Origin: Paracoccus acridae
GTDB lineage: Bacteria > Pseudomonadota > Alphaproteobacteria > Rhodobacterales > Rhodobacteraceae
Assembly: GCF_014642735.1 (NCBI RefSeq)
Contig: NZ_BMIV01000001.1
Coordinates: 310,001 to 374,000, forward strand
Length of the DNA stretch: 64,000 nt
Reading direction: 5' to 3'
The notes under the pieces were generated by a model. The model worked only from the letters and a program-made list of their open reading frames with translations. It was not told the origin of the DNA and did no database searches. This document shows positions 1 through 8,612 of the stretch, piece by piece. Each line of letters opens with the position of its first letter. Position 1 is the stretch's first letter. The position numbers and the translations under genes are program-made.

Positions 1-844
1 GATCCGCGCCGGCGCCAAGGCGCGCCAGGCCAAGCAGAAGGCCCGGATCAACGCCTATAACGAACTGGCCAGCCAGTCCGAGCGCGAGAAGCTGTCGCGC
101 GCCCAGATCATCATCCCGAACGGTGAACGCCTGGGCAACCGCGTGATCGAGGTGTCGGGCCTGAAGAAGGCCATGGGCGACAAGCTTCTGATCGAGGATC
201 TGGACTTCGCCCTGCCGCCCGGCGGCATCGTGGGCGTGATCGGCCCGAACGGCGCGGGCAAGTCCACGCTGTTCCGCATGCTGACCGGCCAGGAAAAACC
301 CGATGCCGGGGAGATCGCCTATGGCGACACGGTGCAACTGTCCTATGTGGACCAGTCCCGCGATGCCCTGGACGCCCAGAAAACCGTGTGGGAGGAGATC
401 TCCGGCGGGGCCGAGCAGATCGTCCTGGGCGACGCGTCGATGAACAGCCGCGCCTATTGCAGCGCCTTCAACTTCAAGGGCGGAGACCAGCAGAAGAAGG
501 TGGGCCAGCTCTCAGGCGGCGAACGCAACCGCGTCCACATGGCGAAGCTGCTGAAATCCGGCGGCAACGTGTTGCTGCTGGACGAACCGACCAACGACCT
601 GGACGTGGAAACCCTGCAGGCCCTGGAAGCCGCGCTGGAGGATTTCGCTGGCTGCGCCGTCATCATCAGCCACGACCGCTTCTTCCTGGACCGTCTTTGC
701 ACGCATATCCTGGCTTTTGAAGGGGATGCGCATGTCGAGTGGTTCGAGGGGAACTTCGAGGCTTATGAAGCCGACAAGGTACGCAGGCTTGGGCCGGACA
801 GCATCGAGCCGAAGCGGGTGAAGTACAAGAAGTTTGCGCGGTAA
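1..844 (+). CDS. ettA: Energy-dependent translational throttle protein EttA (ABC-F), 3' part
   Basis: ABC-F ATPase that binds the ribosomal E site and links translation elongation to ATP level; cytosolic, with no membrane domain. The gene runs in from the left edge. The reading frame is open from base 2 and begins in the charged linker between the two ABC domains. The second ABC domain is complete: Walker [10 protein letters not shown], signature LSGGERNR and Walker [12 protein letters not shown]. The C-terminus ends in [10 protein letters not shown], which is characteristic of EttA rather than Uup or YheS. The GTG near base 143 is internal, not a start. A hairpin element lies 14 nt downstream of the stop. 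Confidence 0.93.
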   Translation, partial: IRAGAKARQAKQKARINAYNELASQSEREKLSRAQIIIPNGERLGNRVIEVSGLKKAMGDKLLIEDLDFALPPGGIVGVIGPNGAGKSTLFRMLTGQEKPDAGEIAYGDTVQLSYVDQSRDALDAQKTVWEEISGGAEQIVLGDASMNSRAYCSAFNFKGGDQQKKVGQLSGGERNRVHMAKLLKSGGNVLLLDEPTNDLDVETLQALEAALEDFAGCAVIISHDRFFLDRLCTHILAFEGDAHVEWFEGNFEAYEADKVRRLGPDSIEPKRVKYKKFAR

Positions 845-857
845 GATGTAAGCAAAC

Positions 858-922
858 GTAGGGTGCGTGCTTCGCACGCACCGTTCCCGTGCAGTGATGG
901 TGCGTGAAATCACGCATCCTAC
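858..922. repeat. REP-like palindromic element with two hairpins
   Basis: An intergenic element of about 65 bp after ettA. The ends GTAGGGTGCGTG (858-869) and CACGCATCCTAC (911-922) are inverted repeats matching at 11 of 12 positions. Inside are two tight hairpins. The first is GGTGCGTGC / GCACGCACC (862-882, 9-bp stem, 3-nt loop). The second is GGTGCGTGA / TCACGCATC (899-918, 9-bp stem with one G-U pair). It may terminate ettA transcription. The nested symmetry resembles dispersed REP-type palindromes; no second full copy was seen here. Confidence 0.6.
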
Positions 923-983
923 CTATGACCGGCGGTTAACCCCCCATCCACCGGTGCGGTTTAGACCAATCTTCGCCAGAACA

Positions 984-1005
984 CGCAACGCCTTCCGGCG
1001 TTGCG
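984..1005 (-). terminator. Hairpin downstream of the small secreted protein gene
   Basis: CGCAACGCC and GGCGTTGCG form a perfect 9-bp stem with loop TTCC, 6 nt beyond the stop codon of the minus-strand gene at 1012-1155. No clear T-run follows, so it may be a weak terminator or an mRNA 3'-end stabiliser. Confidence 0.5.
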
Positions 1006-1011
1006 CAGCCT

Positions 1012-1155
1012 TCAGGCGTTGACCGGCGGCTTGCCGGGGCAGTTTGCCAGGATCGTGGTGCCGGGCGCGGCGGCTTCGGGCGCCAGGGTCGGCGCGGCGA
1101 GGGCCGGGGCTGCCAGCAGGCAGGCGGTCAGGGTCGTCAGGGCAAGTTTCTTCAT
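1012..1155 (-). CDS. Small secreted protein, 47 aa
   Basis: Unrecognised small protein. It begins MKKLALTTLTACLLAAPALA, a textbook Sec signal peptide with a lysine n-region, leucine/threonine core and AXA cleavage site near residue 20. The mature part would be only about 27 residues, rich in Ala and Pro, with one Cys (LANCPGKPPVNA). The ATG at 1155 was chosen because GAAAGGAACGTCC places a good ribosome site just upstream. A longer frame open upstream on the same strand overlaps the HNH gene region and lacks this site. Probably periplasmic; function unknown. Confidence 0.6.
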   Translation of the reverse strand: MKKLALTTLTACLLAAPALAAPTLAPEAAAPGTTILANCPGKPPVNA

Positions 1156-1226
1156 GGACGTTCCTTTCCTGTCATTGGGTAACGCAGCGTGACCCGAATC
1201 GCGCCTGCCGCAAACACACAGCCGCG

Positions 1227-1505
1227 TTACCGGACCTTGCCCGTCCATCCCGGCGGACGCTTGCCCACCCAGTCGAAGAAGCGCCGCAAGTCGGGATGGG
1301 CGCGCAGCGCCTCGACCGTGGCATAGTTGCGGGCGAGTTCCGTCTCGCTCAGCGTCTTGTGGATGGTCTTGTGGCAGACATGGTGCAGCAGCACCGTTTC
1401 GCCGCCCTTGCCGCCGCGCAGCTTGGGGACCAGGTGATGGCGGCTTTGCGGCACGCCCGGCGGGATCGGGCGCAGGCACAGCGGGCAGACGGGATCATCC
1501 GCCAT
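1227..1505 (-). CDS. Small HNH endonuclease-type protein
   Basis: A 92-aa HNH-fold protein. CPLC near the N-terminus (residues 7-10) and the downstream HHVCHKTIH supply zinc and catalytic-type ligands around the RHHLVPK motif, which is the first His of the HNH signature. It is close in size to stand-alone HNH proteins of unknown role in Rhodobacteraceae. The start is 4 nt after the stop of the glycosyltransferase gene, so it is probably the last gene of a three-gene minus-strand operon (3464 to 1227). A nuclease in an operon with two glycosyltransferases is unexpected. Nothing shows a restriction or homing role, and the substrate is unknown. Confidence 0.75.
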   Translation of the reverse strand: MADDPVCPLCLRPIPPGVPQSRHHLVPKLRGGKGGETVLLHHVCHKTIHKTLSETELARNYATVEALRAHPDLRRFFDWVGKRPPGWTGKVR

Positions 1506-1509
1506 GGGG

Positions 1510-2358
1510 TCACGCTGCGGCCAGCATCCGGTCGAAACTGCACAGCGCCAGGCCCTCGGCCGTCAGGTAGTCGAAATGCCGTTCCAGGGCGCGTTCCACG
1601 TCGGACCGGCTCGCCTTGGACATGCCGCGCTTGCGCAGGATCTCGGGCGCGTGGCGGGGGGTGTCATTGTCGCCGCGATGGGTCACGATATTTGGGAAAT
1701 GCGGGTCGGTGACGGCCACCAGCCGGGTCGGGATGGCGTAATGTCCGTAATCGAAGATCGTGCGCGACGAATGCCGGATCGCCGCGCCCGCGCTGAAGAA
1801 GGGGCTGTACCAGTTATAGATGCCCTCGGTCGGCCCGTCGGTGATGCAATAGAAGATCGACGGAAAGCTGACCGCGAAATGGGCATTGCGCCACATGCAG
1901 GCGGCGTGGCGACGCAACCGGCGGATGTAGTCCCGGGACACGCAGTCGTCGTCGTCCAGCCGGAACTGCACCGTATCGGCCAGATCCAGTCCGATGTCGG
2001 GGGCGGCCTGATGGATCGCCTCGGACACATGGATGGGCGGCAGGAAGCGCAGCACCACCTGCTCGACCCCGCGGCAGATAGCCTCGAGCCGGGCGCGATA
2101 TCGTTCCGGCATCCGGTCCGAGGACACGACCAGCAGACGGAAATCCGCATCGCTTTGGTTGGCAAGTGACCGCAGGGTCAGATGTTCGAACGTCGCCAGC
2201 CGGGATTCCAGGCGTTCGGGCGAAAACAGGTCTTTCGACTGTTCCAGATAGATCGCCTCGAGCGCCTCGTCAGGCTGGTTCCGATAAGCCTTCCAGTCCC
2301 CCCGGCCCAGCATGGAAAAGCGGCAGACGCCCAGGATCCTGATGTCGCGATCGTTCAT
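1510..2358 (-). CDS. Putative rhamnosyltransferase-like glycosyltransferase
   Basis: A 282-aa protein of the putative rhamnosyl transferase family (PF11316 type). It opens with RILGVCRFSMLGRGDW. A central VQFRLDDDDCVSRDYIRRL supplies an acidic cluster like the DXD nucleotide-sugar/metal site of GT-A enzymes. The C-terminal part has NIVTHRGDNDTPRHAPEI. No signal peptide or membrane segment is evident, so it is cytosolic or membrane-associated. The ATG at 2358 overlaps the TGA of the upstream GT61 gene (ATGA), which implies coupled translation. Probably decorates a surface polysaccharide or glycan; the acceptor and sugar are unknown. Confidence 0.75.
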   Translation of the reverse strand: MNDRDIRILGVCRFSMLGRGDWKAYRNQPDEALEAIYLEQSKDLFSPERLESRLATFEHLTLRSLANQSDADFRLLVVSSDRMPERYRARLEAICRGVEQVVLRFLPPIHVSEAIHQAAPDIGLDLADTVQFRLDDDDCVSRDYIRRLRRHAACMWRNAHFAVSFPSIFYCITDGPTEGIYNWYSPFFSAGAAIRHSSRTIFDYGHYAIPTRLVAVTDPHFPNIVTHRGDNDTPRHAPEILRKRGMSKASRSDVERALERHFDYLTAEGLALCSFDRMLAAA

Positions 2359-3464
2359 GGCCTGTCCTTCGGATTCATGTGATGCGGCCCCACCCCGATG
2401 CGGACAAGATCGCCCTGATGCTTCGCCGCGATCCCCGACAGGCTTTCGGCCATGTCCTGTTCCGTCGGACCCTGCCATTGCTTGGGATCGTCGATCAGCC
2501 CGTGCCGGTGCAATCCCGTTGCAAGGGCTGTATGATCAAGCTCTCCCCAGCTCAGATGGTTCGAGGAGGCCGCGCCGTTTTCCACCCAGTTTGCCGCCAG
2601 GGCGTCGATGATGACCGGATCGCGCCCGATCATGCCGCTGATCTGGGCGGCGATGGCTTCATGGGCCTTGTTGTCACGGCGCAGGATGAAGGCGATCGTT
2701 TTCGAGGGATCGGCCACCATTCCCGCGATATGAAAGGCGGAACTGTCCACGCCGACGATATGGGTCGCCGACTTGTAGAAGCGCAACTGGTCCCGAAGAT
2801 CCATCTTTTCGGGATGCATGACCGTATAGCCGTTCTCGATCATGTTGCGTTCGATGGTCCTTTCGCACAGAACGCCGCCGCGGCCGTTGAACTTCGTGCG
2901 CGAGATATAGATCTTGCGCGGCGGGTCCTGCGGCAACGCCTGCGCCATCGTCTTCATGGTGTCGCGGAATTCCGGGGTTCCCCTGGCGATCCGTCCCAGC
3001 CCGAAGCCTTGCCCCGGAACCACAAGTTCCTCGACCACGACCGGTTCGCGGACCAGGCGTTCCGGCGCAGTCACGCCCAGAAGCCCCCATAACTGTGTCT
3101 GATAGGCCTGGAAGGCCAGCAGCTTGTCGTGCTTGGGGATGAACAGGACGCTGTCAATGCCAGGCTGGTCATAGGCCCAGCAGCGAGACATGGTTTCGGT
3201 CATGAAATGTCCGAAATGCCCGTAATACAGACCGCCCCACAGATGGCGCCCCGAAAGCGCGGCCGCGGGTCTTGCGGGCTTTTCCAAGGCACGCGTCATG
3301 CGGATGCCGCCGCGCCAGGTCGAGGCGTGAAGCACGTCCTCGCCCTCGGCGGTCACGACACCGCAACACGGACGCCCGACCGCCTGATCGGGTGGAAAGA
3401 CCCAGGCATTCTTCAGGGTCACGAACTCACGCGACCAACCGGTATCGGGAAGTGGTTCGCTCAT
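2355..3464 (-). CDS. Glycosyltransferase family 61 (DUF563) protein
   Basis: A 369-aa protein resembling GT61/DUF563 capsular-polysaccharide-type transferases. Family-like blocks are GGLYYGHFGHFMTETMSR (around residue 75), RKIYISRTKFNGRGG (around 200) and the C-terminal HIVGVDSSAFHIAGM, where conserved residues of the nucleotide-sugar site normally lie. The ATG at 3464 was preferred to upstream starts because the family's homologous region begins there. It leads the operon GT61, rhamnosyltransferase-like, HNH. It probably acts in exopolysaccharide or cell-surface glycan synthesis. No flippase or polymerase gene is nearby, so the pathway cannot be named. Confidence 0.8.
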   Translation of the reverse strand: MSEPLPDTGWSREFVTLKNAWVFPPDQAVGRPCCGVVTAEGEDVLHASTWRGGIRMTRALEKPARPAAALSGRHLWGGLYYGHFGHFMTETMSRCWAYDQPGIDSVLFIPKHDKLLAFQAYQTQLWGLLGVTAPERLVREPVVVEELVVPGQGFGLGRIARGTPEFRDTMKTMAQALPQDPPRKIYISRTKFNGRGGVLCERTIERNMIENGYTVMHPEKMDLRDQLRFYKSATHIVGVDSSAFHIAGMVADPSKTIAFILRRDNKAHEAIAAQISGMIGRDPVIIDALAANWVENGAASSNHLSWGELDHTALATGLHRHGLIDDPKQWQGPTEQDMAESLSGIAAKHQGDLVRIGVGPHHMNPKDRP

Positions 3465-3553
3465 CGCTTGTTCTTGCCCCCGGCCGATCCGTTCCGTACG
3501 CAATGGTCTTAGACAATCGGAAGCCGTGATTAAAGCCGGAACCTGACCGGCGG

Positions 3554-5437
3554 CTAGACCCACTCCCAAGGCCGGGTGAATTCCCCCAGCTTCGCCTTGA
3601 CCGCATCCTCGTCCATGGCCCCGCCGCGTGCCAGCCGCGCCACCAGGCCGCGCTTCTTGTCCTCAATGACCTCGGACACATGGGCGCCGGTGCCCTCCAG
3701 GGCGGCGTCATAGATGCGCTTGATCGCAAGGCGGCGCAGATCGGGCTTGAAGATCTTGCCCACGGCGGTCTTGGGCAGTTCGGGCAGGATCTCGACATGC
3801 TTGGGGATGGCGGCGCGTTCGTGGATGTGGGTCTTGGCGTGATCCAGCAGTTCCGCCTCGGTGGCGGTGGCCCCGGCCACCAGTTCGACATAAACGCAGG
3901 GCAGTTCGCCCGCGAAGCTGTCGGGCTGCCCGATGGCGCCGGCAAAGGCCACGGCGGGATGGGACAGCATCGCCTCCTCGATCTCGGCGGGGTCGATGTT
4001 GTGGCCGCCCCGGATGATCAGATCCTTGGCCCGCCCGGTGATCCACAGATAGCCGTCGTGATCCAGCCGCCCCAGGTCGCCGGTGCGCAGATAGATGTCC
4101 TCGGCGAACAGTTTGTGGTTCTTGTCGGCCTCTGTATAGGTGGACCCCGGAAAGACGCCGGGATTGGCCACGCAGATCTCGCCCACGACGTCGGTGGGAC
4201 ATTCATGCACCTTGCCCGCGTCGTCGTGGTTGAGGATGCGGACATGGGTATAGGGCAGGGGAATGCCGACCGAGCCGACCTTCTTCATGCCGTCCACGGG
4301 ATTGCAGCTGACAAGGCAGGTCGCCTCGGTCAGGCCGTAACCTTCGGCGATCTCGACCCCGGTGGCGGACTTGAAGCGGTTGTAAAGCTCGATCGGCAGG
4401 GGGGCCGACCCCGAGATCGCGGTTTTCAGCGATGACACGTCGGCATTGACCGGCCGCTGCATCAGCGCAGAGATCGCGGTCGGCACGGTGATCAGGAAGG
4501 TCGCCTGCCAGCGTTCGATCAGCTTCCAGAAGTTGTCGAAGACACCGTCGCCCCGGTATCCGGCCGGGGTGGGCATCACCACATGCGCCCCCGAGGCGAT
4601 GCAGGACATCAGCACCGGATAGGCCGCGAAGACGTGGAACATCGGCAGCGGGCACATCAGCACGTCGTTTTCGTCGAACAGCAGCGATCCGCCCAGCCAG
4701 CCGTTGTAGATCATGCCCGAATACTTGTGCTGCGCGACCTTGGGCGTGCCGGTGGTGCCGCCGGTGTGGAAATAGGCCGCGACGCGGTCCTGCTGCACGT
4801 CGTCGAAATCCAGGCGCGTGTGCTTTTCGGCACTGGTGGCGGCCTCGAAGTTCAGCACCTTGGCCTTGTGGCGGCGCTTCACGCGCGGGCGGATCAGCGG
4901 CACGATCCAGCGTTTCAGCCCGCGCAGATGGCGGTTCAGGTCCACCTCGATCACATGGGTGACGTTCGGGGCCAGGGCCACCGCCTCGGCCGCCTTCTGG
5001 GCCACGTCGGTCTTGGGGAATGCGCGCAGCGTCACCAGCACCTTGGCGCGGGTTTCGCGCAGGATGCCCGCGATCTGCTGGGCGTCCAGCAGCGGGTTGA
5101 TCGGGTTGACGATGCCGGCGGTCGCGCCAGCCAGCAGGACCACCGGCGTCTCGATGCTGTTGGGCAGAAGATAGGCCACGGTGTCGGTCGGGCCGACGCC
5201 CAGCTTGCGGAACAGGTTGGCGGTCTCGGTGACGCGTTCCAGCAAGTCCTGCCAGGTCAGGGTCGTGGCGTGGCTTTTCGGATCGGACAGAAGCTGGAAG
5301 CTGATCGCGGGCCGGTCGGGAAAGCGTTCGGCGGTGCGGGCCAGAAAGCCATGGATCGTGACCGGCAGGCCCCGCGCGTCGTAAGGCATTTCCGCTTCCA
5401 GGGCGTTGCGGTCGTCATAGCTGCAAAAGCGCGTCAT
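3554..5437 (-). CDS. Acyl-CoA synthetase (AMP-forming)
   Basis: A 627-aa member of the ANL adenylating superfamily: it activates a carboxylic acid with ATP and loads it onto CoA. It has the phosphate-binding loop HTGGTTGTPK, the adenylate motif YGLTEAT, the hinge region LRTGDLGRLDHDGYLWITGR followed by KDLIIRGGHNI, and the catalytic lysine context PKTAVGKIFKPDLRRL. The ATG at 5437 follows GGGAGGGGG. An unusual C-terminal tail of about 50 residues continues past the catalytic lysine. The N-terminus carries no signal. Medium- or long-chain fatty or aromatic acids are possible substrates. It is monocistronic, so context gives no further clue. Confidence 0.88.
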   Translation of the reverse strand: MTRFCSYDDRNALEAEMPYDARGLPVTIHGFLARTAERFPDRPAISFQLLSDPKSHATTLTWQDLLERVTETANLFRKLGVGPTDTVAYLLPNSIETPVVLLAGATAGIVNPINPLLDAQQIAGILRETRAKVLVTLRAFPKTDVAQKAAEAVALAPNVTHVIEVDLNRHLRGLKRWIVPLIRPRVKRRHKAKVLNFEAATSAEKHTRLDFDDVQQDRVAAYFHTGGTTGTPKVAQHKYSGMIYNGWLGGSLLFDENDVLMCPLPMFHVFAAYPVLMSCIASGAHVVMPTPAGYRGDGVFDNFWKLIERWQATFLITVPTAISALMQRPVNADVSSLKTAISGSAPLPIELYNRFKSATGVEIAEGYGLTEATCLVSCNPVDGMKKVGSVGIPLPYTHVRILNHDDAGKVHECPTDVVGEICVANPGVFPGSTYTEADKNHKLFAEDIYLRTGDLGRLDHDGYLWITGRAKDLIIRGGHNIDPAEIEEAMLSHPAVAFAGAIGQPDSFAGELPCVYVELVAGATATEAELLDHAKTHIHERAAIPKHVEILPELPKTAVGKIFKPDLRRLAIKRIYDAALEGTGAHVSEVIEDKKRGLVARLARGGAMDEDAVKAKLGEFTRPWEWV

Positions 5438-5555
5438 ATTTCCCCCTCCCACCGGGATCACCCTCCTGATCCCGCTTTTCAATACAATGGGCTATCGGCG
5501 GGAAAGGGGGCAATAGGCTTGTCCGCGGGGCGCGGCGAAACGCGGCGTCAGGTCG

Positions 5556-6059
5556 TCATTCCTGCGGGATGCGCAGGGTCTGGCCCGGATAGATCTTGTC
5601 GGGGTCCGTCAGCATCGGCCGGTTCGCCTCGAAGATGGCGTTGTATTTGCTGGCGCTGCCCAGATAGGCCTTGGCGATGGCCGAAAGGGTCTCGCCCTTC
5701 TTGACGGTGTGGAAGACGGGGGCCTTGCCTGCTTCCACTCCGGCCTCGGGCAGGTCGGCCTCGACCTTGGCGATGCCTTCGATGTTGCCCACGGCCAGGA
5801 TCAGCTTTTCAAGGGTCTCGCGGTCGGCGCCCTTGCTTTCGATCTTGACGGTGTCGCCGCCGCGCAGGGTCAGGTGAACGTCGTCCTTGTCCAGGTTCAG
5901 CGCCCTGAGTTCCGCCTTGAGCGCCGCGACCTTGCGGGTCGTTTCGGGATCCTGCGGGGCCTTGCCTGCCGCAGGGGCCGGGGCGGGCTTTGCCTCGGCG
6001 GCTTCGGCTTTGCCAAAGACCGATTTCCCGGCGTCCTTGACGAAATCCCAGATGGCCAT
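5556..6059 (-). CDS. lysM: BON-LysM domain protein (YgaU/Kbp family)
   Basis: A 167-aa homologue of Escherichia coli YgaU/Kbp, a small cytoplasmic potassium-binding protein. Domain order is family-like: an N-terminal MAIWDFVKDAGKSVFG, an Ala/Pro/Lys-rich linker (residues 18-40), a BON domain (about 45-105) and a C-terminal LysM (about 115-165, VKKGETLSAIAKAYLG then IYPGQTLRIP). It lacks a signal peptide, unlike peptidoglycan-binding LysM proteins. It is slightly longer than the E. coli protein because of the linker. The start follows GAAAGGACGCATC. It is divergent from the CAP lipoprotein across an AT-rich region. Confidence 0.85.
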   Translation of the reverse strand: MAIWDFVKDAGKSVFGKAEAAEAKPAPAPAAGKAPQDPETTRKVAALKAELRALNLDKDDVHLTLRGGDTVKIESKGADRETLEKLILAVGNIEGIAKVEADLPEAGVEAGKAPVFHTVKKGETLSAIAKAYLGSASKYNAIFEANRPMLTDPDKIYPGQTLRIPQE

Positions 6060-6224
6060 GATGCGTCCTTTCGGATGTTTCTGAATGGTTTGACAAAAAA
6101 CGCGGGATTGATCCAAGCGTTCCATGTGGCCATTCCGCCTGGTTTCGTGCATACAACAACTGTGCATTGTTAATTCATTCACAATTTCACCCGTAGGATG
6201 CACCCCGCTTAAAAAGGTGAAACC
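6060..6224. promoter_or_regulatory. AT-rich divergent promoter region
   Basis: This gap between the divergent lysM-type and CAP genes is markedly AT-rich against its surroundings. It holds a direct repeat of GTGCAT (around 6148 and 6162) and TTGACA at about 6090, but I could not assign a convincing -35/-10 pair for either gene. Confidence 0.4.
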
Positions 6225-6764
6225 ATGCCTAATCCCTTGCAAATGTCTGCCGTCCTGGTCTGCGCCGTCCTGGCTGGTTGCGCACAGACCCCGTCAAATC
6301 CCAAGAACAGTGGCGATGATCCCCATGCCATGCAACTGATGTCCGCGGGCCAGGCGACTTGCCTGGCGACCAGTCCCGGCCAGAACGACCATGGCGCGGC
6401 GGCCACCAACGCGCTGCGCAGCGCGGCCGGATTGCCCCCGGTAAGGCCCAATCCCGTCTTGGCCCGGGTCGCGGCCCAGCACGCCTGCGACATGGCGCAG
6501 CGTGGCCGCATGACCCATATCGGCAGCAGGACGGCCGGTCCAGGGCCGCGCGTCAAAGCGGCGGGCTATGCGCCCCGCATCACGGCGGAAAACATCGCGG
6601 CGGGGCCGTTCTCTCAGGAACGGGTTCTGGCGGAATGGAACGCGTCCAGCGGGCACCGGGCCAATATCCTGATCCCGCAGATGCGCGATTACGGCATCGG
6701 CCAGGCGATCGGGCCGGATGGCAAGACGCGGTTCTGGGCGGCGGTCTATGCCGCGCCGAAGTGA
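6225..6764 (+). CDS. CAP/SCP-domain lipoprotein
   Basis: A 179-aa CAP (cysteine-rich secretory, antigen 5, PR-1) domain protein. The N-terminus MPNPLQMSAVLVCAVLAGC is a lipoprotein signal with the lipobox LAGC, so the mature protein is anchored by Cys19. The CAP core follows: ALRSAAGLPPVRPNPVLARVAAQHACDMA, then MTHIGS, ITAENIAAG and SSGHRANILIPQMRDYGIG, which contain the His/Glu/His residues typical of the CAP cavity. A ribosome site AAAAAGGTG precedes the ATG. The stop abuts the stop of the convergent ABC exporter with no base between. Role unknown; bacterial CAP proteins are extracytoplasmic. Confidence 0.85.
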   Translation: MPNPLQMSAVLVCAVLAGCAQTPSNPKNSGDDPHAMQLMSAGQATCLATSPGQNDHGAAATNALRSAAGLPPVRPNPVLARVAAQHACDMAQRGRMTHIGSRTAGPGPRVKAAGYAPRITAENIAAGPFSQERVLAEWNASSGHRANILIPQMRDYGIGQAIGPDGKTRFWAAVYAAPK

Positions 6765-8561
6765 TCAGGCCGGTTCGGGCAGGACCGGCATGTCCGTGAA
6801 CTGCATCCGCGCCAGCCGGGCGTAAAGCCCGCCTTCGGCCACCAGGGCGTCATGGGTGCCCTGGGCGACGATGCGGCCCCCATCGAAGACAACGATGCGG
6901 TCGGCCTTCTTCACCGTGGCCAGCCGGTGCGCCACGACAACCGTGGTGCGGCCTTCGGACAGGCGGTTCACGGCGGCCTGCACCAGCGATTCCGATTCCG
7001 CATCCAGCGCGCTTGTGGCCTCGTCCAGCAGCAGGACCGGCGCGTCGCGCAGGATGGCGCGGGCGATGGCGATCCGCTGTCGCTGGCCGCCAGACAGCAT
7101 GACCCCGCGTTCGCCCAGCGGGGTGTCGTAACCCTGCGGCAGGGCGGTGATGAAGTCATGGGCATGGGCCGCACGGGCGGCGGTCTCGACCTCGGACGCG
7201 GGGGCGTCGGGGCGGCCGAGGCGGATGTTTTCCAGCGCGGTCGTGGCGAAGATCACCGGATCCTGCGGCACCAGGGCCATGGCCTGCCGGAAATCCGCCC
7301 GCGCCATGTCGCGAAGGTCGATGCCGTCCAGCGTCACCCGCCCCGCAGCCGGATCCCAGAACCGCTGGATCAGCTGGATCACCGTGGTCTTGCCCGCACC
7401 CGATGGGCCGACCAGGGCCACCGTCTCGCCCGGCCGGATGGTCAGGCCAACCCCCTCCAAGGCCGAGACATCGGGCCGCGTGGGATAGCGGAAGCTGACG
7501 CCTTCCAGCGCGATATGGCCGCGCACGGGGCGTGGCAGGGGAAGGGGACGGGCGGGATCGGTCAACGCATCCTCGGCCGCAAGCAGTTCGCCCAGGCGTT
7601 CGGTCGCACCCGCCGCGCGCTGCAATTCGCCCCAGATTTCCGACAGCGCCCCGGTCGAACTGGCGACAAGGATCGCATAGATCACGAACTGCACCAGTTG
7701 CCCGGCGGTCATGACGCCGGTCTGGACGTCGCGCGCGCCGATCCACAGAACGCCGATCACGCCCGCGAAGATCAGGAAGATCACGATGGCCGTCATCACC
7801 GCCCGCGTGCGGATCCGCGTCAAGGCCACGCCGAAGGACCGTTCGGTCACGTCGTCGAAGCGGGCGATGCTGCGCCCTTCATGCGTATAGGCCTGCACCG
7901 TCTGCGCCGCCAGCAGGGTTTCCGACGCCGCGCCCGAGGATGCCGCGATCCAGTCCTGGTTGGCGCGCGACAGCCCGCGCAGCCTGCGGCCCAGCACGAT
8001 GATCGGCACCAGGATCACCGGGATGATCAGCAGCACCAACCCCATCAGCTTCAACGAGGTGAAGGCCAGCATCCCAAGCCCGCCCGCCAGGATGATCATG
8101 TTGCGCAGGGCGATCGACAGGGACGACCCGATCACCGACTGGATCAGTGTGGTGTCGGTGGTGATGCGCGACAGGATTTCCCCGGTCATCACCCGTTCGA
8201 AGAAGCCCGGCGACAGGGTGACGACACGGGCGAAGACCGCCTTGCGGATATCGGCCACGACCCGTTCGCCCAGCCGGGTGACAAAGTAATACCGCGCCGC
8301 CGTGCCAAGCGCCAACGCCGCCACGATCAGCAGGGCTGCGCCGAAATATTCGTCCAGCAGTCCCGCCCCGTCGTCGAAATTGTCCACCACCCGGCGCGCG
8401 GCCAGCGGCAGGACCAGGCTGATGGCCGAGGTCGCGGCAAGCGCGATCAGCGCCAGCACCACCTGCAGGCGATAGGGCCGCAGGAACGGTCCCAAGGCAC
8501 GCAGCGCACCCACGCGCTTGCTGGTGGGCCGGTCGTGAATGATTGTCGTGCCGCGTGCCAT
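6765..8561 (-). CDS. ABC exporter, fused permease-ATPase (MsbA/LmrA type)
   Basis: A 598-aa half-transporter. Residues about 30-320 form a six-helix type I exporter membrane domain; residues about 350-590 form the nucleotide-binding domain with Walker A GPSGAGKTT, Q-loop VPQDPVIF, signature LSGGQRQR, Walker B VLLLDEATSALD and H-loop VVVAHRL. The length and fused layout fit MsbA-like lipid or drug exporters that act as homodimers in the inner membrane. The N-terminus starts MARGTTIIHDRPTSKRVGAL. The substrate cannot be read from sequence or context. It converges with the CAP lipoprotein gene with zero spacing. Confidence 0.88.
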   Translation of the reverse strand: MARGTTIIHDRPTSKRVGALRALGPFLRPYRLQVVLALIALAATSAISLVLPLAARRVVDNFDDGAGLLDEYFGAALLIVAALALGTAARYYFVTRLGERVVADIRKAVFARVVTLSPGFFERVMTGEILSRITTDTTLIQSVIGSSLSIALRNMIILAGGLGMLAFTSLKLMGLVLLIIPVILVPIIVLGRRLRGLSRANQDWIAASSGAASETLLAAQTVQAYTHEGRSIARFDDVTERSFGVALTRIRTRAVMTAIVIFLIFAGVIGVLWIGARDVQTGVMTAGQLVQFVIYAILVASSTGALSEIWGELQRAAGATERLGELLAAEDALTDPARPLPLPRPVRGHIALEGVSFRYPTRPDVSALEGVGLTIRPGETVALVGPSGAGKTTVIQLIQRFWDPAAGRVTLDGIDLRDMARADFRQAMALVPQDPVIFATTALENIRLGRPDAPASEVETAARAAHAHDFITALPQGYDTPLGERGVMLSGGQRQRIAIARAILRDAPVLLLDEATSALDAESESLVQAAVNRLSEGRTTVVVAHRLATVKKADRIVVFDGGRIVAQGTHDALVAEGGLYARLARMQFTDMPVLPEPA

Positions 8562-8612
8562 GTCTGCCTTGTCCGGTAGCTGTGCCCCCAGGGGTTTAGG
8601 GGCTGGCAGCCC

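Noticed and set aside
1012-1479. 155-codon reading on the minus strand instead of the 47-aa secreted protein
   Set aside because: The longer form lies opposite the HNH coding frame and lacks a ribosome site; the short form has a clear signal peptide and GAAAGGA.
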